This document shows positions 15,300 through 24,429 of a stretch of 40,007 nucleotides of DNA, piece after piece. The translations under genes and the position numbers were made by a program. Numbering within the stretch: the stretch's first letter is position 1; each line of letters opens with the position of its first letter. Under the pieces are notes generated by a model, which saw nothing but the letters and a program-made list of their open reading frames with translations, had not been told where the DNA came from and did no database searches. The stretch comes from a virus: positions 1-40,007 of the IMG/VR virus record IMGVR_UViG_3300002835_000439; one strand, written 5' to 3'.

Positions 15300-16115
15300 T
15301 TATCTATTGTCAAAATCAGTATCGTTGATGATTCTACTGTTATCTTGACTTTTTTGAATTATATTTGTATTAATTTCAAACATTCTATTTCCAACATGTC
15401 TTTCTGTAGTTTCTCTATTAGTTCCAAAACTTTCTTCATTACCCCAGTTAAATGATGGTATAAATGAATTGATTTCGACAGCAAAAGTTATTTTGTAATG
15501 TTCTTTGTCTTCAAATGTAAATTCTAATGGTCTTTCTTGAGTATAGTCTTCTGGAAAGGCATAATAAGATGCGATTCTATAGGTTCCTTCGTTTAAGTGT
15601 CCAACTTCAACATTAAAATAATTTGACTTATAAAGTCTTTTAATAATTGATTCGGTTATTTTAAAAGAATCTAATGTTGAAGATACTAGAATTTGAATAT
15701 CAAATCCTAATGTAATTGGAATCATATCGAATTCAGCGGTATAACCCTCCATTGCACCTTCATCGTTCATTTTAGTATAACTGCCAACTGTTCTTTTATT
15801 AACAAGCTTTGATGAATCAATACTAACTGAAGTAAGATTTGCAACCCCTCTTGGAATTGCGTCATAATTTGCATCAGCAAATCCTTTATCTGGAGAACAA
15901 TTTGGTCCGCTTGCTGTTGTAAATAAGAATTGATCCCTTAAAAATTGGTCATCGCCTGTGATCGAATAATAAAAAGGAACATCAACTCTAACTCTTTCGT
16001 CATTTGAAATCTGTCGATGAAAATAAACCTTGTTATTAAGATCGGCTAAGAAACCTATAATAAGGTGTCTTATAACACTATCGTCGCTATTGTATTTTAA
16101 ATTGTAACTTGCCAT
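15300..16115 (-). CDS. 15: Tail completion / sheath stabiliser, gp15-like
   Basis: 271 residues (T4 gp15 is 272). The layout follows T4 gp15: LIIGFLADLNNKVYFHRQ at the start, RVRVDVPFYYSI, IPRGVANLTSVSID, then EFDMIPITLGFDIQILVSST with a helix FKITESIIKRLYKSNYF, and finally ITFAVEINSFIPSF near the C-terminus. In T4, gp15 forms the hexameric ring that caps the tail tube and sheath and joins the tail to the neck. It lies 14 nt downstream of the gp46 gene, so structural and recombination genes share an operon here. Homology is judged by eye but covers the whole length. Confidence 0.75.
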   Translation of the reverse strand: MASYNLKYNSDDSVIRHLIIGFLADLNNKVYFHRQISNDERVRVDVPFYYSITGDDQFLRDQFLFTTASGPNCSPDKGFADANYDAIPRGVANLTSVSIDSSKLVNKRTVGSYTKMNDEGAMEGYTAEFDMIPITLGFDIQILVSSTLDSFKITESIIKRLYKSNYFNVEVGHLNEGTYRIASYYAFPEDYTQERPLEFTFEDKEHYKITFAVEINSFIPSFNWGNEESFGTNRETTERHVGNRMFEINTNIIQKSQDNSRIINDTDFDNR

Positions 16116-16129
16116 TTAGTATATATCAT

Positions 16130-17803
16130 TTATTCTATAGACTCTATGTCGAACTTAGAGAATCCATTCTCTCTGTAGATTTGAACCTTTTTATCGAATA
16201 ATTCATGAGGCAATACAGTATGATTGATAATAAAACAATTTATTTTACTCTCTTTAATTACTTGACTTAGAATCTTAAGAATGTTATGGATTCCATCTGC
16301 ATCAACTGAACTTAATAACTCATCTAAGAACAATAAGTTTAATTGTGGGAATCTTAATTTAAGAATCTTAATGATTGCGATGATTACGATAAAATCTGCC
16401 TTCTTGCGCTCTCCTGTTGAAAGTGTTAATGGATTAATCTCTTCTCCTAAATGATTAATAATACAATTGAATTTCTCATCAAATCTAATATGAAAATGTA
16501 AGTGCATTGTTTGAGTCATTAAGGCGATATTCGCATTAAGTCCCGGTAAGATAGTTTTGATTGCTAAGTTTTTAACACCATCCTCTCCAAGTACTTCGTC
16601 AATCATTTCAAGAAAACTAAAATCAACAGCTTTAGTATCTTTTAGTGTTCCTTTCTCAAGCTCTTGTTTTTCAAAGTCGCTGATGATTTGTTCTAAATGA
16701 GAGAAATCAGCAGTACCTTTAATTGCCTCTTTAATTTTGATTAATTCAGATTTTAAGTTTCTAATGTTTGTATTTAATGTTGAAACTTTGTCTTGAACTG
16801 CTCTATCTTTAGTTCTTAAATCAATTATGCTTTCTTTAATGTTCATAACTTCTCCACTAACCTTTGATAGCCTTTCAGGTATTGATTCAATTTCTTTTTC
16901 AAGTTCACATTTTCTGTCAATATGGAATTCTCCGCTTAATTCGCTTTCACAAGTTGGACATGTATTGTTTTCATACAATTCCAATTTCTTTTTTAATTCA
17001 ACCAGTTTGAATTTTAACTCAGATTCGGTTGATTGTTTTGTTTGTAAATCTGATGTAAAATTTCCTAGACTCTGTGATATTTTATTTTGTGCCTCTTCAA
17101 GCTTATTTTTATTATCGTCATATTTAATTAATGAATCTTTAAGCTCTTGAATTTTTTGCTTGTCTTTTTGTTGGCTCTCTTCCATTAATTGCTCAAGTTT
17201 ATCTTTAACTGAAGCTATATTCTCATTGATTTGAGACAATTCTCTAGTAAAAGAATCAATGTCCCCTTTAAGAACCCTTCTCTCCTCTTTAATTGCGTTT
17301 TGCATTTCATTAAGAATAGAGAATCCAAACATTTTATCAATGATCTGTCTTTTATCACTGTTACTCATTGTCAAAAATGATTTAAAATCATTGACTGAAA
17401 GAATAATAATGTTTTTAAATACGTGATATGGTATTCCGAAGATTTCCTCTTCTAAATAATCTTGAACTGATTTTTTACCAGCTTTATCGAATTCGATTCC
17501 ATTCAAATATACTTTAAAAATACCAGGTGCAAGACCGCGTTCAATGATTATCTGTGTAGATTTACATTGTAATTTAATACGAACCCAAAGTTCTTTATTA
17601 ATTCTATTTGGTAGGTCATTTAACTTAACACCTTCAACTTTACCGTAAAGAGCAAAAACTATCGCGTTAGCAATAGTTGTTTTTCCCTCTCCATTTTTTC
17701 CTAGTGTTAAAAATAACTCTGATTTATCTTCATCGAATTCTATTTTTTGAATCTTATTTCCATAAGAAGCAAAGTTTTTTAATTCTATGCTCTGTATTTT
17801 CAT
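16130..17803 (-). CDS. 46: Recombination endonuclease subunit gp46 (SbcC/Rad50-like)
   Basis: 557 residues (T4 gp46 is 560). N-terminal Walker A GKNGEGKTTIANAI (from 35), two long coiled-coil arms with a CPTC zinc hook at 282-285, an ABC signature LSTGERKKADF around 460, and Walker B LLFLDELLSSVD around 490. With gp47 it forms the Mre11-Rad50-like nuclease that resects DNA ends for recombination-dependent replication and degrades host DNA in T4. It starts 3 nt after the gp47 stop. Confidence 0.96.
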   Translation of the reverse strand: MKIQSIELKNFASYGNKIQKIEFDEDKSELFLTLGKNGEGKTTIANAIVFALYGKVEGVKLNDLPNRINKELWVRIKLQCKSTQIIIERGLAPGIFKVYLNGIEFDKAGKKSVQDYLEEEIFGIPYHVFKNIIILSVNDFKSFLTMSNSDKRQIIDKMFGFSILNEMQNAIKEERRVLKGDIDSFTRELSQINENIASVKDKLEQLMEESQQKDKQKIQELKDSLIKYDDNKNKLEEAQNKISQSLGNFTSDLQTKQSTESELKFKLVELKKKLELYENNTCPTCESELSGEFHIDRKCELEKEIESIPERLSKVSGEVMNIKESIIDLRTKDRAVQDKVSTLNTNIRNLKSELIKIKEAIKGTADFSHLEQIISDFEKQELEKGTLKDTKAVDFSFLEMIDEVLGEDGVKNLAIKTILPGLNANIALMTQTMHLHFHIRFDEKFNCIINHLGEEINPLTLSTGERKKADFIVIIAIIKILKLRFPQLNLLFLDELLSSVDADGIHNILKILSQVIKESKINCFIINHTVLPHELFDKKVQIYRENGFSKFDIESIE

Positions 17804-17806
17804 ATT

Positions 17807-18919
17807 TTAATCCGTTTGGTTATTATATGCATGAAAGTCATGAAGTTTCTTTAATCTATCTTTGATTTGATTTTTAGTACTCTCATCATGTGTTAAACTA
17901 TCAACATAAACATTACAAAGATGTAGAATGTTATAGTTTTTGTAAAGGTCTTCAATTTGATCCATGTCATATTCGTCCTCTCCTAAAAATGTATCTTGTT
18001 CATAGATATTAGGATCGATTTTTCGACTAATCTTTTGTACCCTATTTATAAGTCTAGAAAGCGCGGATGTAGTTGCGATATTTGAAGGAACATAAAGGTC
18101 GACATAGTTATTTCTAATAGCATCTTTAAATTCACCAAGAGGTGTATTGTATAGCTGGGTTAGATTAAATTTAACGAACTTTGGTGATATTGTGTTCTCA
18201 AAGAAAGTTTCCTGCATGTCTTCTAAGTTAACCAGGTCAAACCCTTTGGTATTGTCCATGTCGGATCTTGTTAATTCGTATGGAGTACCAACCATTCTAA
18301 GTTTACCTCGCCTTTGACGATAGTGTATATGCCCAGAATAAACTGCATCAAATCTATCGTATGAAGATGCTTCAACTCCATGAAAATTATCTACCTTCTT
18401 ATTTAATTTAATACCTCGAACTTCAGAGTGGCAGAATACAATACTAGATCCTGGATATTCTCCAAGAGTTTCTAGTTCATGGTCCATGTCTCTTCTCCAT
18501 GGCATTAGTAGAACTTTTCTACCTCCCCATGTAAATTCTTGTGGATTTTTATAGATTGCAACATTTGGAATCCATTTTAATGCATCAATAGAACTTACTT
18601 CATTACTTTTCTTTGCCCAAATATCATGGTTTCCGCAGATAACATGTGTTGGTAAAATGTTACCTAATCTTTCAAAAAGATCTATTGAATAGTGAAGTAC
18701 TTTAATGTTAACACTTTGTCTATTATCGAATGCATCTCCGACTTGAACTAATATATCTCCATCCTCATAGTTTTCTAATAGGGTTGGAATAAATTGATTG
18801 TCGTAGAAATCCTTTTGCATTTCTAGCCATTCCAAAGAGCTTGAACGAACTCCAAGGTGCATGTCACCTAAGATCCAAATTCTTTTAACTGGTTTGTCTA
18901 ATATTGCTTGTTCGATCAT
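17807..18919 (-). CDS. 47: Recombination endonuclease subunit gp47 (SbcD/Mre11-like)
   Basis: 370 residues (T4 gp47 is 339). All calcineurin-type phosphoesterase motifs are present: GDMHLG (18-23), GDAFD (61-65), GNHD (96-99), CHSE (163-166) and SGHIH (195-199). It is the nuclease partner of the gp46 ATPase. It begins 4 nt after the preceding small gene, within one tightly packed operon from the helicase down to gp46. Confidence 0.96.
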   Translation of the reverse strand: MIEQAILDKPVKRIWILGDMHLGVRSSSLEWLEMQKDFYDNQFIPTLLENYEDGDILVQVGDAFDNRQSVNIKVLHYSIDLFERLGNILPTHVICGNHDIWAKKSNEVSSIDALKWIPNVAIYKNPQEFTWGGRKVLLMPWRRDMDHELETLGEYPGSSIVFCHSEVRGIKLNKKVDNFHGVEASSYDRFDAVYSGHIHYRQRRGKLRMVGTPYELTRSDMDNTKGFDLVNLEDMQETFFENTISPKFVKFNLTQLYNTPLGEFKDAIRNNYVDLYVPSNIATTSALSRLINRVQKISRKIDPNIYEQDTFLGEDEYDMDQIEDLYKNYNILHLCNVYVDSLTHDESTKNQIKDRLKKLHDFHAYNNQTD

Positions 18920-18923
18920 AGTG

Positions 18924-19367
18924 TTAGAATAATCTATTTATATTCTTTTTCTTTAGTACGTTTGTCTTTCTATCAAGGGTCTCAATTAACTCCTCTTTAA
19001 ATTTGTTTCCAAGTGATTGATAGAATTTTGTTGGATTAATATTAAAATAATCACATAATTCCGAAAACACTTCGATGATTGAATGATTTGGTCTTAACTC
19101 ATCTGAAATAAATTCATAGATTTCGTTAATTTCAATCTTTTTTAATTTAGCAGTTTGATTAAACTCGCTAATGTCATTAAAATGTTTAAATCTTGAAGAT
19201 TCAATTAGTTCATGAATTCTATCAATGATAATTTTGCTTTCAATCTTGTCCTCTTCATCACGATTATCCGTGTAACTTGGAGCAATTTCAAATGAAAATG
19301 TAGGATCCATTTCAAATTCGCTCTCTTCGAACGTGTTGTCGAATATTTTGTCTCTTTGTGTTCTCAT
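18924..19367 (-). CDS. Small acidic-to-basic protein, possible gp33-like late co-activator
   Basis: 147 residues. The N-terminal 50 are acidic. The C-terminal half is helical (IIEVFSELCDYFNINPTKFY followed by FKEELIETLDRKTNVL) and ends KKKNINRLF. That half resembles the T4 gp33 core (LEATTAFLEENSIPETQF, then a helix and a C-terminal clamp-binding tail). In T4, gp33 bridges gp55-RNA polymerase and the gp45 clamp. The hydrophobic C-terminal LF fits a clamp tether. The match is weak and by eye, so an unrelated replication protein remains possible. The start overlaps the helicase stop. Confidence 0.4.
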   Translation of the reverse strand: MRTQRDKIFDNTFEESEFEMDPTFSFEIAPSYTDNRDEEDKIESKIIIDRIHELIESSRFKHFNDISEFNQTAKLKKIEINEIYEFISDELRPNHSIIEVFSELCDYFNINPTKFYQSLGNKFKEELIETLDRKTNVLKKKNINRLF

Positions 19368-20680
19368 TATAAATTGTGTATATTTGAATTTGTAACATCG
19401 TCGGTTTCAGTAAGTCTCATATATTGATAATTAATATCTAATCGACATTTAACTCCTTTACCTTCTCCATCTCTAATTTTTAGTACTTTAAGCCAGTATT
19501 CGCTACTTGCTCTCATTAAATCATCTTGAATAATTCCAAGCATTAAATCAGCAGTGTGTGAAAGTCCTGCAGATTCTGCAACGTCTCCCATGCCAATGTC
19601 GCTTGAATTATAATTGTTACGATTAATTTGGGTTGCAGTAACAATCAACCAACCATTTCTTACTCCCATTGCTCTTAAATCTTCGGCAATTTGCTTAATT
19701 TTAAGGTACATGTTTTCAGAGTTTGGATTTCTGTAGTTTGCTAGAATGTTTATGTAGTCAATTACAATACAACCTAACTTTATTTTTCTTTCCTCTTCAA
19801 TTTGTTTTAAATAGGCTTCAATATCTAATACAGTTGCTTGTGATGTTGGAAATTGTTTTACAAATAACTGGCCAGGCGGAGTTAATCCATCACCAACATT
19901 TTCAAGCTTTCTTTTAATTAAATCTTTGTTCTTCGCTTTATCTTCATATTCGCTCATTGGAATTGTCAATAAATTGGCTCCGATTCTTTTAAGAACTTTA
20001 TGAGCTGCCATCTCTGCTGAAACAAATGCAGTGTTTACTCCCATTTTAACAAAGTTTGCAGCATCATTTGCCAAATAAATGGACTTACCAATGTTTTGCT
20101 CTCCAACATAAACTACTAATGAACCATCTTTGTCATATCCTCCTGAAAGTAATCGGTCAAGGAATGAATATCCACTTGAAATTTTTACTCTACCCTCTTG
20201 AAAGTGGTCATCTGCATTAAAGAAATCAAGACCTAGATCCGAATTAAATACAATTGAGTTTCTATCATTAATTAAAGTTTTAACTTTAGAGATAATTGAC
20301 TCAACATTATCGGGATTAACATCAGTTGTTTTAATGTACTCGATCGTATCAATCAGCGTGTTATCAAATGTTCGCCATTTAATCCAAGCCTCTGCTGTTG
20401 ATATTAACCATTCATCGTCGTATTGTGTCAGATCAGTGTTGTAAACCAACTCGATGATTGAATCTTCTACCTTACCTTTAAATTTAGGACTTTGTACCAA
20501 GATTTTCATTTGCTCCGACTTTGGAGTTTCATGAAACTTCTCATGGAACTTAGTCGCCAGAAAGTGCATAGTATCAATTTCTTCTGATGTGTAGAAGCCT
20601 TTATGTATTTTCTCTAGGTACTTTGGTTTTGCCAAAGATAGTTTAAAGAATATTTTTTCAAAATCTTGTCCGAATTTCAT
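19367..20680 (-). CDS. 41: Replicative DNA helicase, gp41-like (DnaB family)
   Basis: 437 residues (T4 gp41 is 475). A helical N-terminal domain is followed by a RecA-like core with Walker A GEQNIGKS (193-200), FVSAEMAAHKVLKRIGANLL, Walker B CIVIDYINIL (near 305-312), ATQINRNNYNSSDIGMGDVAE and SAGLSHTADLMLGII, all closely paralleling T4 gp41. It unwinds the fork 5'-3' and recruits primase. No gp61-like primase or gp59-like loader was seen in this window. It is co-transcribed with uvsX and gp47/46. Confidence 0.94.
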   Translation of the reverse strand: MKFGQDFEKIFFKLSLAKPKYLEKIHKGFYTSEEIDTMHFLATKFHEKFHETPKSEQMKILVQSPKFKGKVEDSIIELVYNTDLTQYDDEWLISTAEAWIKWRTFDNTLIDTIEYIKTTDVNPDNVESIISKVKTLINDRNSIVFNSDLGLDFFNADDHFQEGRVKISSGYSFLDRLLSGGYDKDGSLVVYVGEQNIGKSIYLANDAANFVKMGVNTAFVSAEMAAHKVLKRIGANLLTIPMSEYEDKAKNKDLIKRKLENVGDGLTPPGQLFVKQFPTSQATVLDIEAYLKQIEEERKIKLGCIVIDYINILANYRNPNSENMYLKIKQIAEDLRAMGVRNGWLIVTATQINRNNYNSSDIGMGDVAESAGLSHTADLMLGIIQDDLMRASSEYWLKVLKIRDGEGKGVKCRLDINYQYMRLTETDDVTNSNIHNL

Positions 20681-20724
20681 TTATTTTTTGTTTTTAATTA
20701 TAGAGAAAAAACGTATTAAGTTTC

Positions 20725-21036
20725 TTATTGAAATGGGTTTATCAATATTTTATAGGCTTCTTTGCCCTCTTCAAAATTCGTTTGTTCTAATAATCCTAAT
20801 TGAATTGCCTTCTCTAGTCCTTTTTCTGCATTTTCTACCTTACCACATGAATGATAATTCAATAATGAATGTTTGGTGAAATTGTTTCTTGGACGGTCTG
20901 GCCTTTTAAGACTTTCAACTACATAAATATGAATAATGTCAAAGGGATCCGGAAAGTTTTCCAACTCCTCTTGGATCCCTAAAACATATTTTATTGGTAG
21001 TTTATCTTCGTTTAGTGTCGTAAGATTCACTTCCAT
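20725..21036 (-). CDS. Hypothetical protein, 103 aa
   Basis: It lies between uvsX and the helicase, one base after the uvsX stop. It has VLGIQEELENFPDPFDIIHI, SLKRPDRPRNNFTKHSLL and a C-terminal stretch KGLEKAIQLGLLEQTNFEEG with AYKI. The end could be a small winged-helix (helix-helix-beta), but that is only an impression. No family is recognised. Packing in the recombination/replication operon suggests a DNA-metabolism role. Confidence 0.6.
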   Translation of the reverse strand: MEVNLTTLNEDKLPIKYVLGIQEELENFPDPFDIIHIYVVESLKRPDRPRNNFTKHSLLNYHSCGKVENAEKGLEKAIQLGLLEQTNFEEGKEAYKILINPFQ

Positions 21037-21037
21037 A

Positions 21038-22147
21038 TTAATCCTCCATTGAATTTTCTAACATCTCTTCAATATCTAATCCACCTGCATCAGAGTTGTA
21101 GTTAAAAATTGGGTGAATGTATGCATCAATTTTTTCAAGTACTTCTTTAGTAAATACTTTCTCTGTAAAAAATTCAGCATTAGAAACTACTTCATCAAGA
21201 TGTTCGCAAATCCAACCTCTTGCGGTTGCCTTTGGAACTTTAACACCTTTTTCAATAGATCCTCTTGTAATTCCACAGATTTCCCAAGTTGCATAATGTT
21301 CAAGACCAACGTATGGATTCATACCTTTACTAAAATCAAGGTGAAATTTAATTGGTGTTGGTTTTGCAAAACGGTTTTTGCTTGGCTTAGCAGTTACAAT
21401 AATACCAACCTTGTCAGCTCCGTCTTTTAATTGTGCTTTATTTAACATAAGTACGATTGAAGCCGCATATTCAGGTCCTGTTCCTCCACCTGCGATTTGC
21501 TGTGGAATAAATGATTGAGACTGATATGTGTGGTTTGTAAAAATAAAAGGAATCTTTAGGTCTGCTAATGGTGTCATTATAATTCTAAAGATTGATTTTA
21601 AGATTTTAGAACGGGTCATATCTGCTTTATCAGATCCTGTCGCAGCATCATCGATTTCTTTTTGAGTTGCAAGGTTACCAGCTGAATCTAAGATAATCAT
21701 AAGTTTTGGGATCTCTCCGCCCTTACGTTTAATATCTTGCATTTTTTGGGTAATTGTTGTAATTGATGTTCTAAAATCTTGAACTGTATTTACTGGCTGG
21801 TAGTTTACTTTAGAAGTATCAATACCGAATTTCACCATTTGTTCTTTGTCTACTGCAGCCTCTGAATCATAATAGATTACCATGTAACCCATATTAATTG
21901 CTTCTCGTACAGAGTTTAATGTAAGGAATGTTTTACCAGTCCCTGAAGGTCCTGCAACCGAGCATGATCTGTTATTTGGCCAACCTCTAAAAAGAGAACC
22001 ACTAACACATGCATTTAAATGATAATTTCCGGTGTGAATCCATTCGGTAACTTCAGAAAAATTAGATTGATCCATCACAGATCCTAGCGGATTTAATGTT
22101 GCTAGTTCTTTGTTTAAGTCGTCGAATGTAAAGTTATTTTTTGCCAT
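21038..22147 (-). CDS. uvsX: Recombinase UvsX (RecA/Rad51 family)
   Basis: 369 residues from the ATG at 22147. The frame extends to 22186, but this ATG has the strong ACAAAAATGGCA context and matches UvsX lengths. Walker A GPSGTGKT (66-73), YYDSEAAVD, a Walker B region PKLMIILDSAGNLATQKE, then TPLADLKIPFIFTNHTYQSQ and GGGTGPEYAASIVLML follow the T4 UvsX order. It drives strand exchange for recombination-dependent replication and repair. The start overlaps the preceding 63-aa gene by 14 nt. Confidence 0.95.
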   Translation of the reverse strand: MAKNNFTFDDLNKELATLNPLGSVMDQSNFSEVTEWIHTGNYHLNACVSGSLFRGWPNNRSCSVAGPSGTGKTFLTLNSVREAINMGYMVIYYDSEAAVDKEQMVKFGIDTSKVNYQPVNTVQDFRTSITTITQKMQDIKRKGGEIPKLMIILDSAGNLATQKEIDDAATGSDKADMTRSKILKSIFRIIMTPLADLKIPFIFTNHTYQSQSFIPQQIAGGGTGPEYAASIVLMLNKAQLKDGADKVGIIVTAKPSKNRFAKPTPIKFHLDFSKGMNPYVGLEHYATWEICGITRGSIEKGVKVPKATARGWICEHLDEVVSNAEFFTEKVFTKEVLEKIDAYIHPIFNYNSDAGGLDIEEMLENSMED

Positions 22148-22325
22148 TTTTGTATTTTTTTGTTTCCATGTTTCTAAGATCCTCAAGTTCTGTTAGTAGC
22201 CCTTGAGTTTCATATTGTATTAATGTCATTTGCTTTTGAAGAGTCTCAAGTCTTTCATTGATTCTTTTATAGCTTTGAATAAACCTGTTTTGTTCTTCGC
22301 TGATGTTTTCGATGTCTATACCCAT
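22134..22325 (-). CDS. Small coiled-coil protein, 63 aa
   Basis: It begins MGIDIENISEEQNRFIQSYK and continues as one heptad-rich helix (INERLETLQKQMTLIQYETQ) with a lysine-rich end. It starts one base after the stop of the polymerase C-terminal gene (TAATATG) and runs 14 nt into uvsX, so it is well placed for coupled translation. No family is recognised. An accessory bound to UvsX or the polymerase fragment is possible but unsupported. Confidence 0.6.
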   Translation of the reverse strand: MGIDIENISEEQNRFIQSYKRINERLETLQKQMTLIQYETQGLLTELEDLRNMETKKYKNGKK

Positions 22326-22326
22326 A

Positions 22327-23523
22327 TTAAAATAATGATGTTGAATAAATTAAGTTTCTGTTTAATGTATGTAGTCCAACTGCAGTAAGAACCCTGTTCA
22401 ATGGATCAATTACACTTTTTTCAAATTGCATTTCATAGTCAACTTGAGGCGCAATTTCATAAGGATGGGCTCCTGGTTGGTATGCGAATATTTCGCAAGT
22501 TCCGTGTTTACAATGGTACAATTTTAACTTTTCACCATTACCAATCATTTTATATTTGTTCTTAAACTTAGGATTCTGATTCATTAAGAAGTTATAGAAT
22601 CCTGCAGCTTTAACGTTTGGTGGACATTTAAGTCCATATTGGAATTCAATCGTATCATCGACAATATACTTTTCGATATTGTTAGTTCTTTTATTAAAAC
22701 AAATTTCATCAATACTTGCTAATTGGAATTCTTTCTTACATTGTTTCAGATAATCTACTAATCTTTTTAATAAAGACGCTGTTGGTTTTTCTGAAAGAAT
22801 CAATTTAAGAATCTCAGTTAATTGCTTTCTTGCAAGTGCTGGAGTTGAACTTTGAATTGTATCAAACCCGATAGTTTTAACCTTCTTTAATGATGGATAT
22901 CGATCATCAATTCCGATTTTATCTTCCCATGCAATATTTTGAAGATATTTTTTCTTAGCTAACCAAATTCCAGAGTATGCAATAGTTTCTAATTCAAACG
23001 TAAGGAAATTCTCAGTATTGGTTGCTTCAGCATATTTTTCCATACACTTAAAGATATATTCTTTAAGTCTAAAGTTATAAAGTTTCATAATGAATTGGTC
23101 AATTGATAGCTTTTCTCCAAGCCATTCAATAGATTCATACATCTCTTGAAACTGTACGTAACATGAATCAGTATCAATATAGATAACTGAAGGTTTTACT
23201 AACCTCGTTTTAATTTCAATATTGAAATGTTCATGAACTGCTTTGTCTTTAATCCAAAACTCCTGAAAATATTTGTTAAGAATCTTTTCAGAATATAGAA
23301 TCGCAGATTGACCTTGTAGGGTAATCGATTCTGCGATATCTATATTAAAAAAGTGAAACCATTTGTTACCAAATGCGCCGTAAATCGAGTTAAGCATTAC
23401 TTTTACTGCTTGCTCATATGCGGTATATTTGGCTGACAACATAGAATAATGCTCAACCAAGATTTTAATCTCGTCTTTTGTTAGATCGTCTTCTGGTTTT
23501 AGTATTAATTCTTCGATTGTCAT
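22327..23523 (-). CDS. 43B: DNA polymerase gp43, C-terminal half (43B)
   Basis: 398 residues of family B polymerase. It opens with a second fingers helix (TKDEIKILVEHYSMLSAKYT) and motif B KVMLNSIYGAFGN (K41, N45, Y48, G49), then motif C YIDTDS (115-120), KKKYLQNI in the palm (KKxY-like), and thumb sequences GFDTIQSSTPALARKQL resembling T4 MGMETQQSSTPKAVQ. The C-terminus ends STSLF, like a clamp-binding tail. It lacks exonuclease and motif A, which are in the separate gene at 30530-31927. The two must assemble in trans. It directly follows the sliding-clamp gene. Confidence 0.94.
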   Translation of the reverse strand: MTIEELILKPEDDLTKDEIKILVEHYSMLSAKYTAYEQAVKVMLNSIYGAFGNKWFHFFNIDIAESITLQGQSAILYSEKILNKYFQEFWIKDKAVHEHFNIEIKTRLVKPSVIYIDTDSCYVQFQEMYESIEWLGEKLSIDQFIMKLYNFRLKEYIFKCMEKYAEATNTENFLTFELETIAYSGIWLAKKKYLQNIAWEDKIGIDDRYPSLKKVKTIGFDTIQSSTPALARKQLTEILKLILSEKPTASLLKRLVDYLKQCKKEFQLASIDEICFNKRTNNIEKYIVDDTIEFQYGLKCPPNVKAAGFYNFLMNQNPKFKNKYKMIGNGEKLKLYHCKHGTCEIFAYQPGAHPYEIAPQVDYEMQFEKSVIDPLNRVLTAVGLHTLNRNLIYSTSLF

Positions 23524-23526
23524 ATG

Positions 23527-24282
23527 TTATTCAGCAGTTTGGCAAGTTGCAATTGTTAATAATGTTTCTGAATCTTTTGAGCGTAATACTACTCGGTTAT
23601 CCATAACATTTGCTGAATAATCCTCTTTGTCTAAAAGAGCTAAATATTTTTTGAATAAGGTAACATCTTTACCGTTTTCTCCTTCGAAACCATCAGTAAC
23701 CAAGTAGTTGTAGGTTTTACCTTTCATACGAACACCATCTTTATTAGTAGTGATAGTGAAAGTCTCTTCTTTGTCCAATCCGAATAATGAACGAACTTTA
23801 GAAGTTGCAGTATAATCCATGTCGAATACGTAGTTTGCTGCTTCAACATTAAAGATTGATTGGATTTGAGAATCCGTTAAATCTTTGTAACCTAATGAAG
23901 GCTCAGAACACGCTAATTTAATTTCTAACTCATTGTTAAAAATACGGAATTCAGTTGCTACGAAATCTTCGTCATTTTCAACGAATTCAATTTCTGCTTG
24001 TACATTACCAAATTCAAACTGTTTAAATGCATCAGTTAAACGAGAAGCATCAAAGAAAGCGATCTTTAATTCTTTAGTTGTACTAATTGCCCCTTCTTCT
24101 AATTGGAATACTTGTCCAACTGGAACTCTGTGATGTTTTACCGCATCTCTCTGTGGAAGATATGCTGAAGCTTGAATTACTCCATCTTTAATTTTAAAGT
24201 AAATGAATGTGTCAATTACTTTAAGTCGATTCACAAAACCGATGAAGTTGTTTTGGTCTACTTTGTCAATGCTAATTTTCAT
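23527..24282 (-). CDS. 45: Sliding clamp, gp45-like
   Basis: 251 residues (T4 gp45 is 228). The fold pattern is that of a two-domain PCNA-like clamp: alternating strands, a charged connector (EFVENDEDFVATEFRIF) and a second domain from about 130. Similarity to T4 gp45 is seen in size, the order of elements and the position next to polymerase and recombination genes. The clamp tethers polymerase, RNase H and, in T4, the late transcription machinery. The start at 24282 follows a gap of about 147 nt with structured 3' elements of the upstream unit. Confidence 0.82.
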   Translation of the reverse strand: MKISIDKVDQNNFIGFVNRLKVIDTFIYFKIKDGVIQASAYLPQRDAVKHHRVPVGQVFQLEEGAISTTKELKIAFFDASRLTDAFKQFEFGNVQAEIEFVENDEDFVATEFRIFNNELEIKLACSEPSLGYKDLTDSQIQSIFNVEAANYVFDMDYTATSKVRSLFGLDKEETFTITTNKDGVRMKGKTYNYLVTDGFEGENGKDVTLFKKYLALLDKEDYSANVMDNRVVLRSKDSETLLTIATCQTAE

Positions 24283-24347
24283 GTGATATAATTTATAAAT
24301 TTGATTTATTTAGATATTATAAGGGGTATTAGCATTTTGTTTCACAT

Positions 24348-24376
24348 AAAAAAACCTGCTACAAAGTAACAGGTTT
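24348..24376 (-). terminator. Rho-independent terminator after the tagged gene 24430-24762
   Basis: Minus strand AAACCTGTTAC, loop TTT, GTAGCAGGTTT then a run of T (11 pairs, one wobble). Symmetric flanking A and T runs could let it act in both directions. Confidence 0.85.
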
Positions 24377-24381
24377 TTGTT

Positions 24382-24425
24382 GAAACTCTTAAGAGTCGGT
24401 CCTCAGATTCTATCCTGAGGAGGGG
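24382..24425 (-). other. Structured 3' UTR element before the terminator
   Basis: Minus strand, between the stop at 24430 and the terminator: stem CCTCAG/CTGAGG with loop GATAGAAT, then ACCG, then the palindrome ACTCTTAAGAGT. A similar arrangement (stem, AGGACCG, small stem, terminator) occurs after nrdA. It could be an mRNA-stabilising 3' structure. Function is unknown. Confidence 0.45.
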
Positions 24426-24429
24426 TTCT

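Noticed and set aside
16118-16127. GATATATACT close to the gp15-like start as a promoter
   Set aside because: It lies only 3 nt from the start codon, leaving no room for a leader; probably chance in AT-rich DNA.
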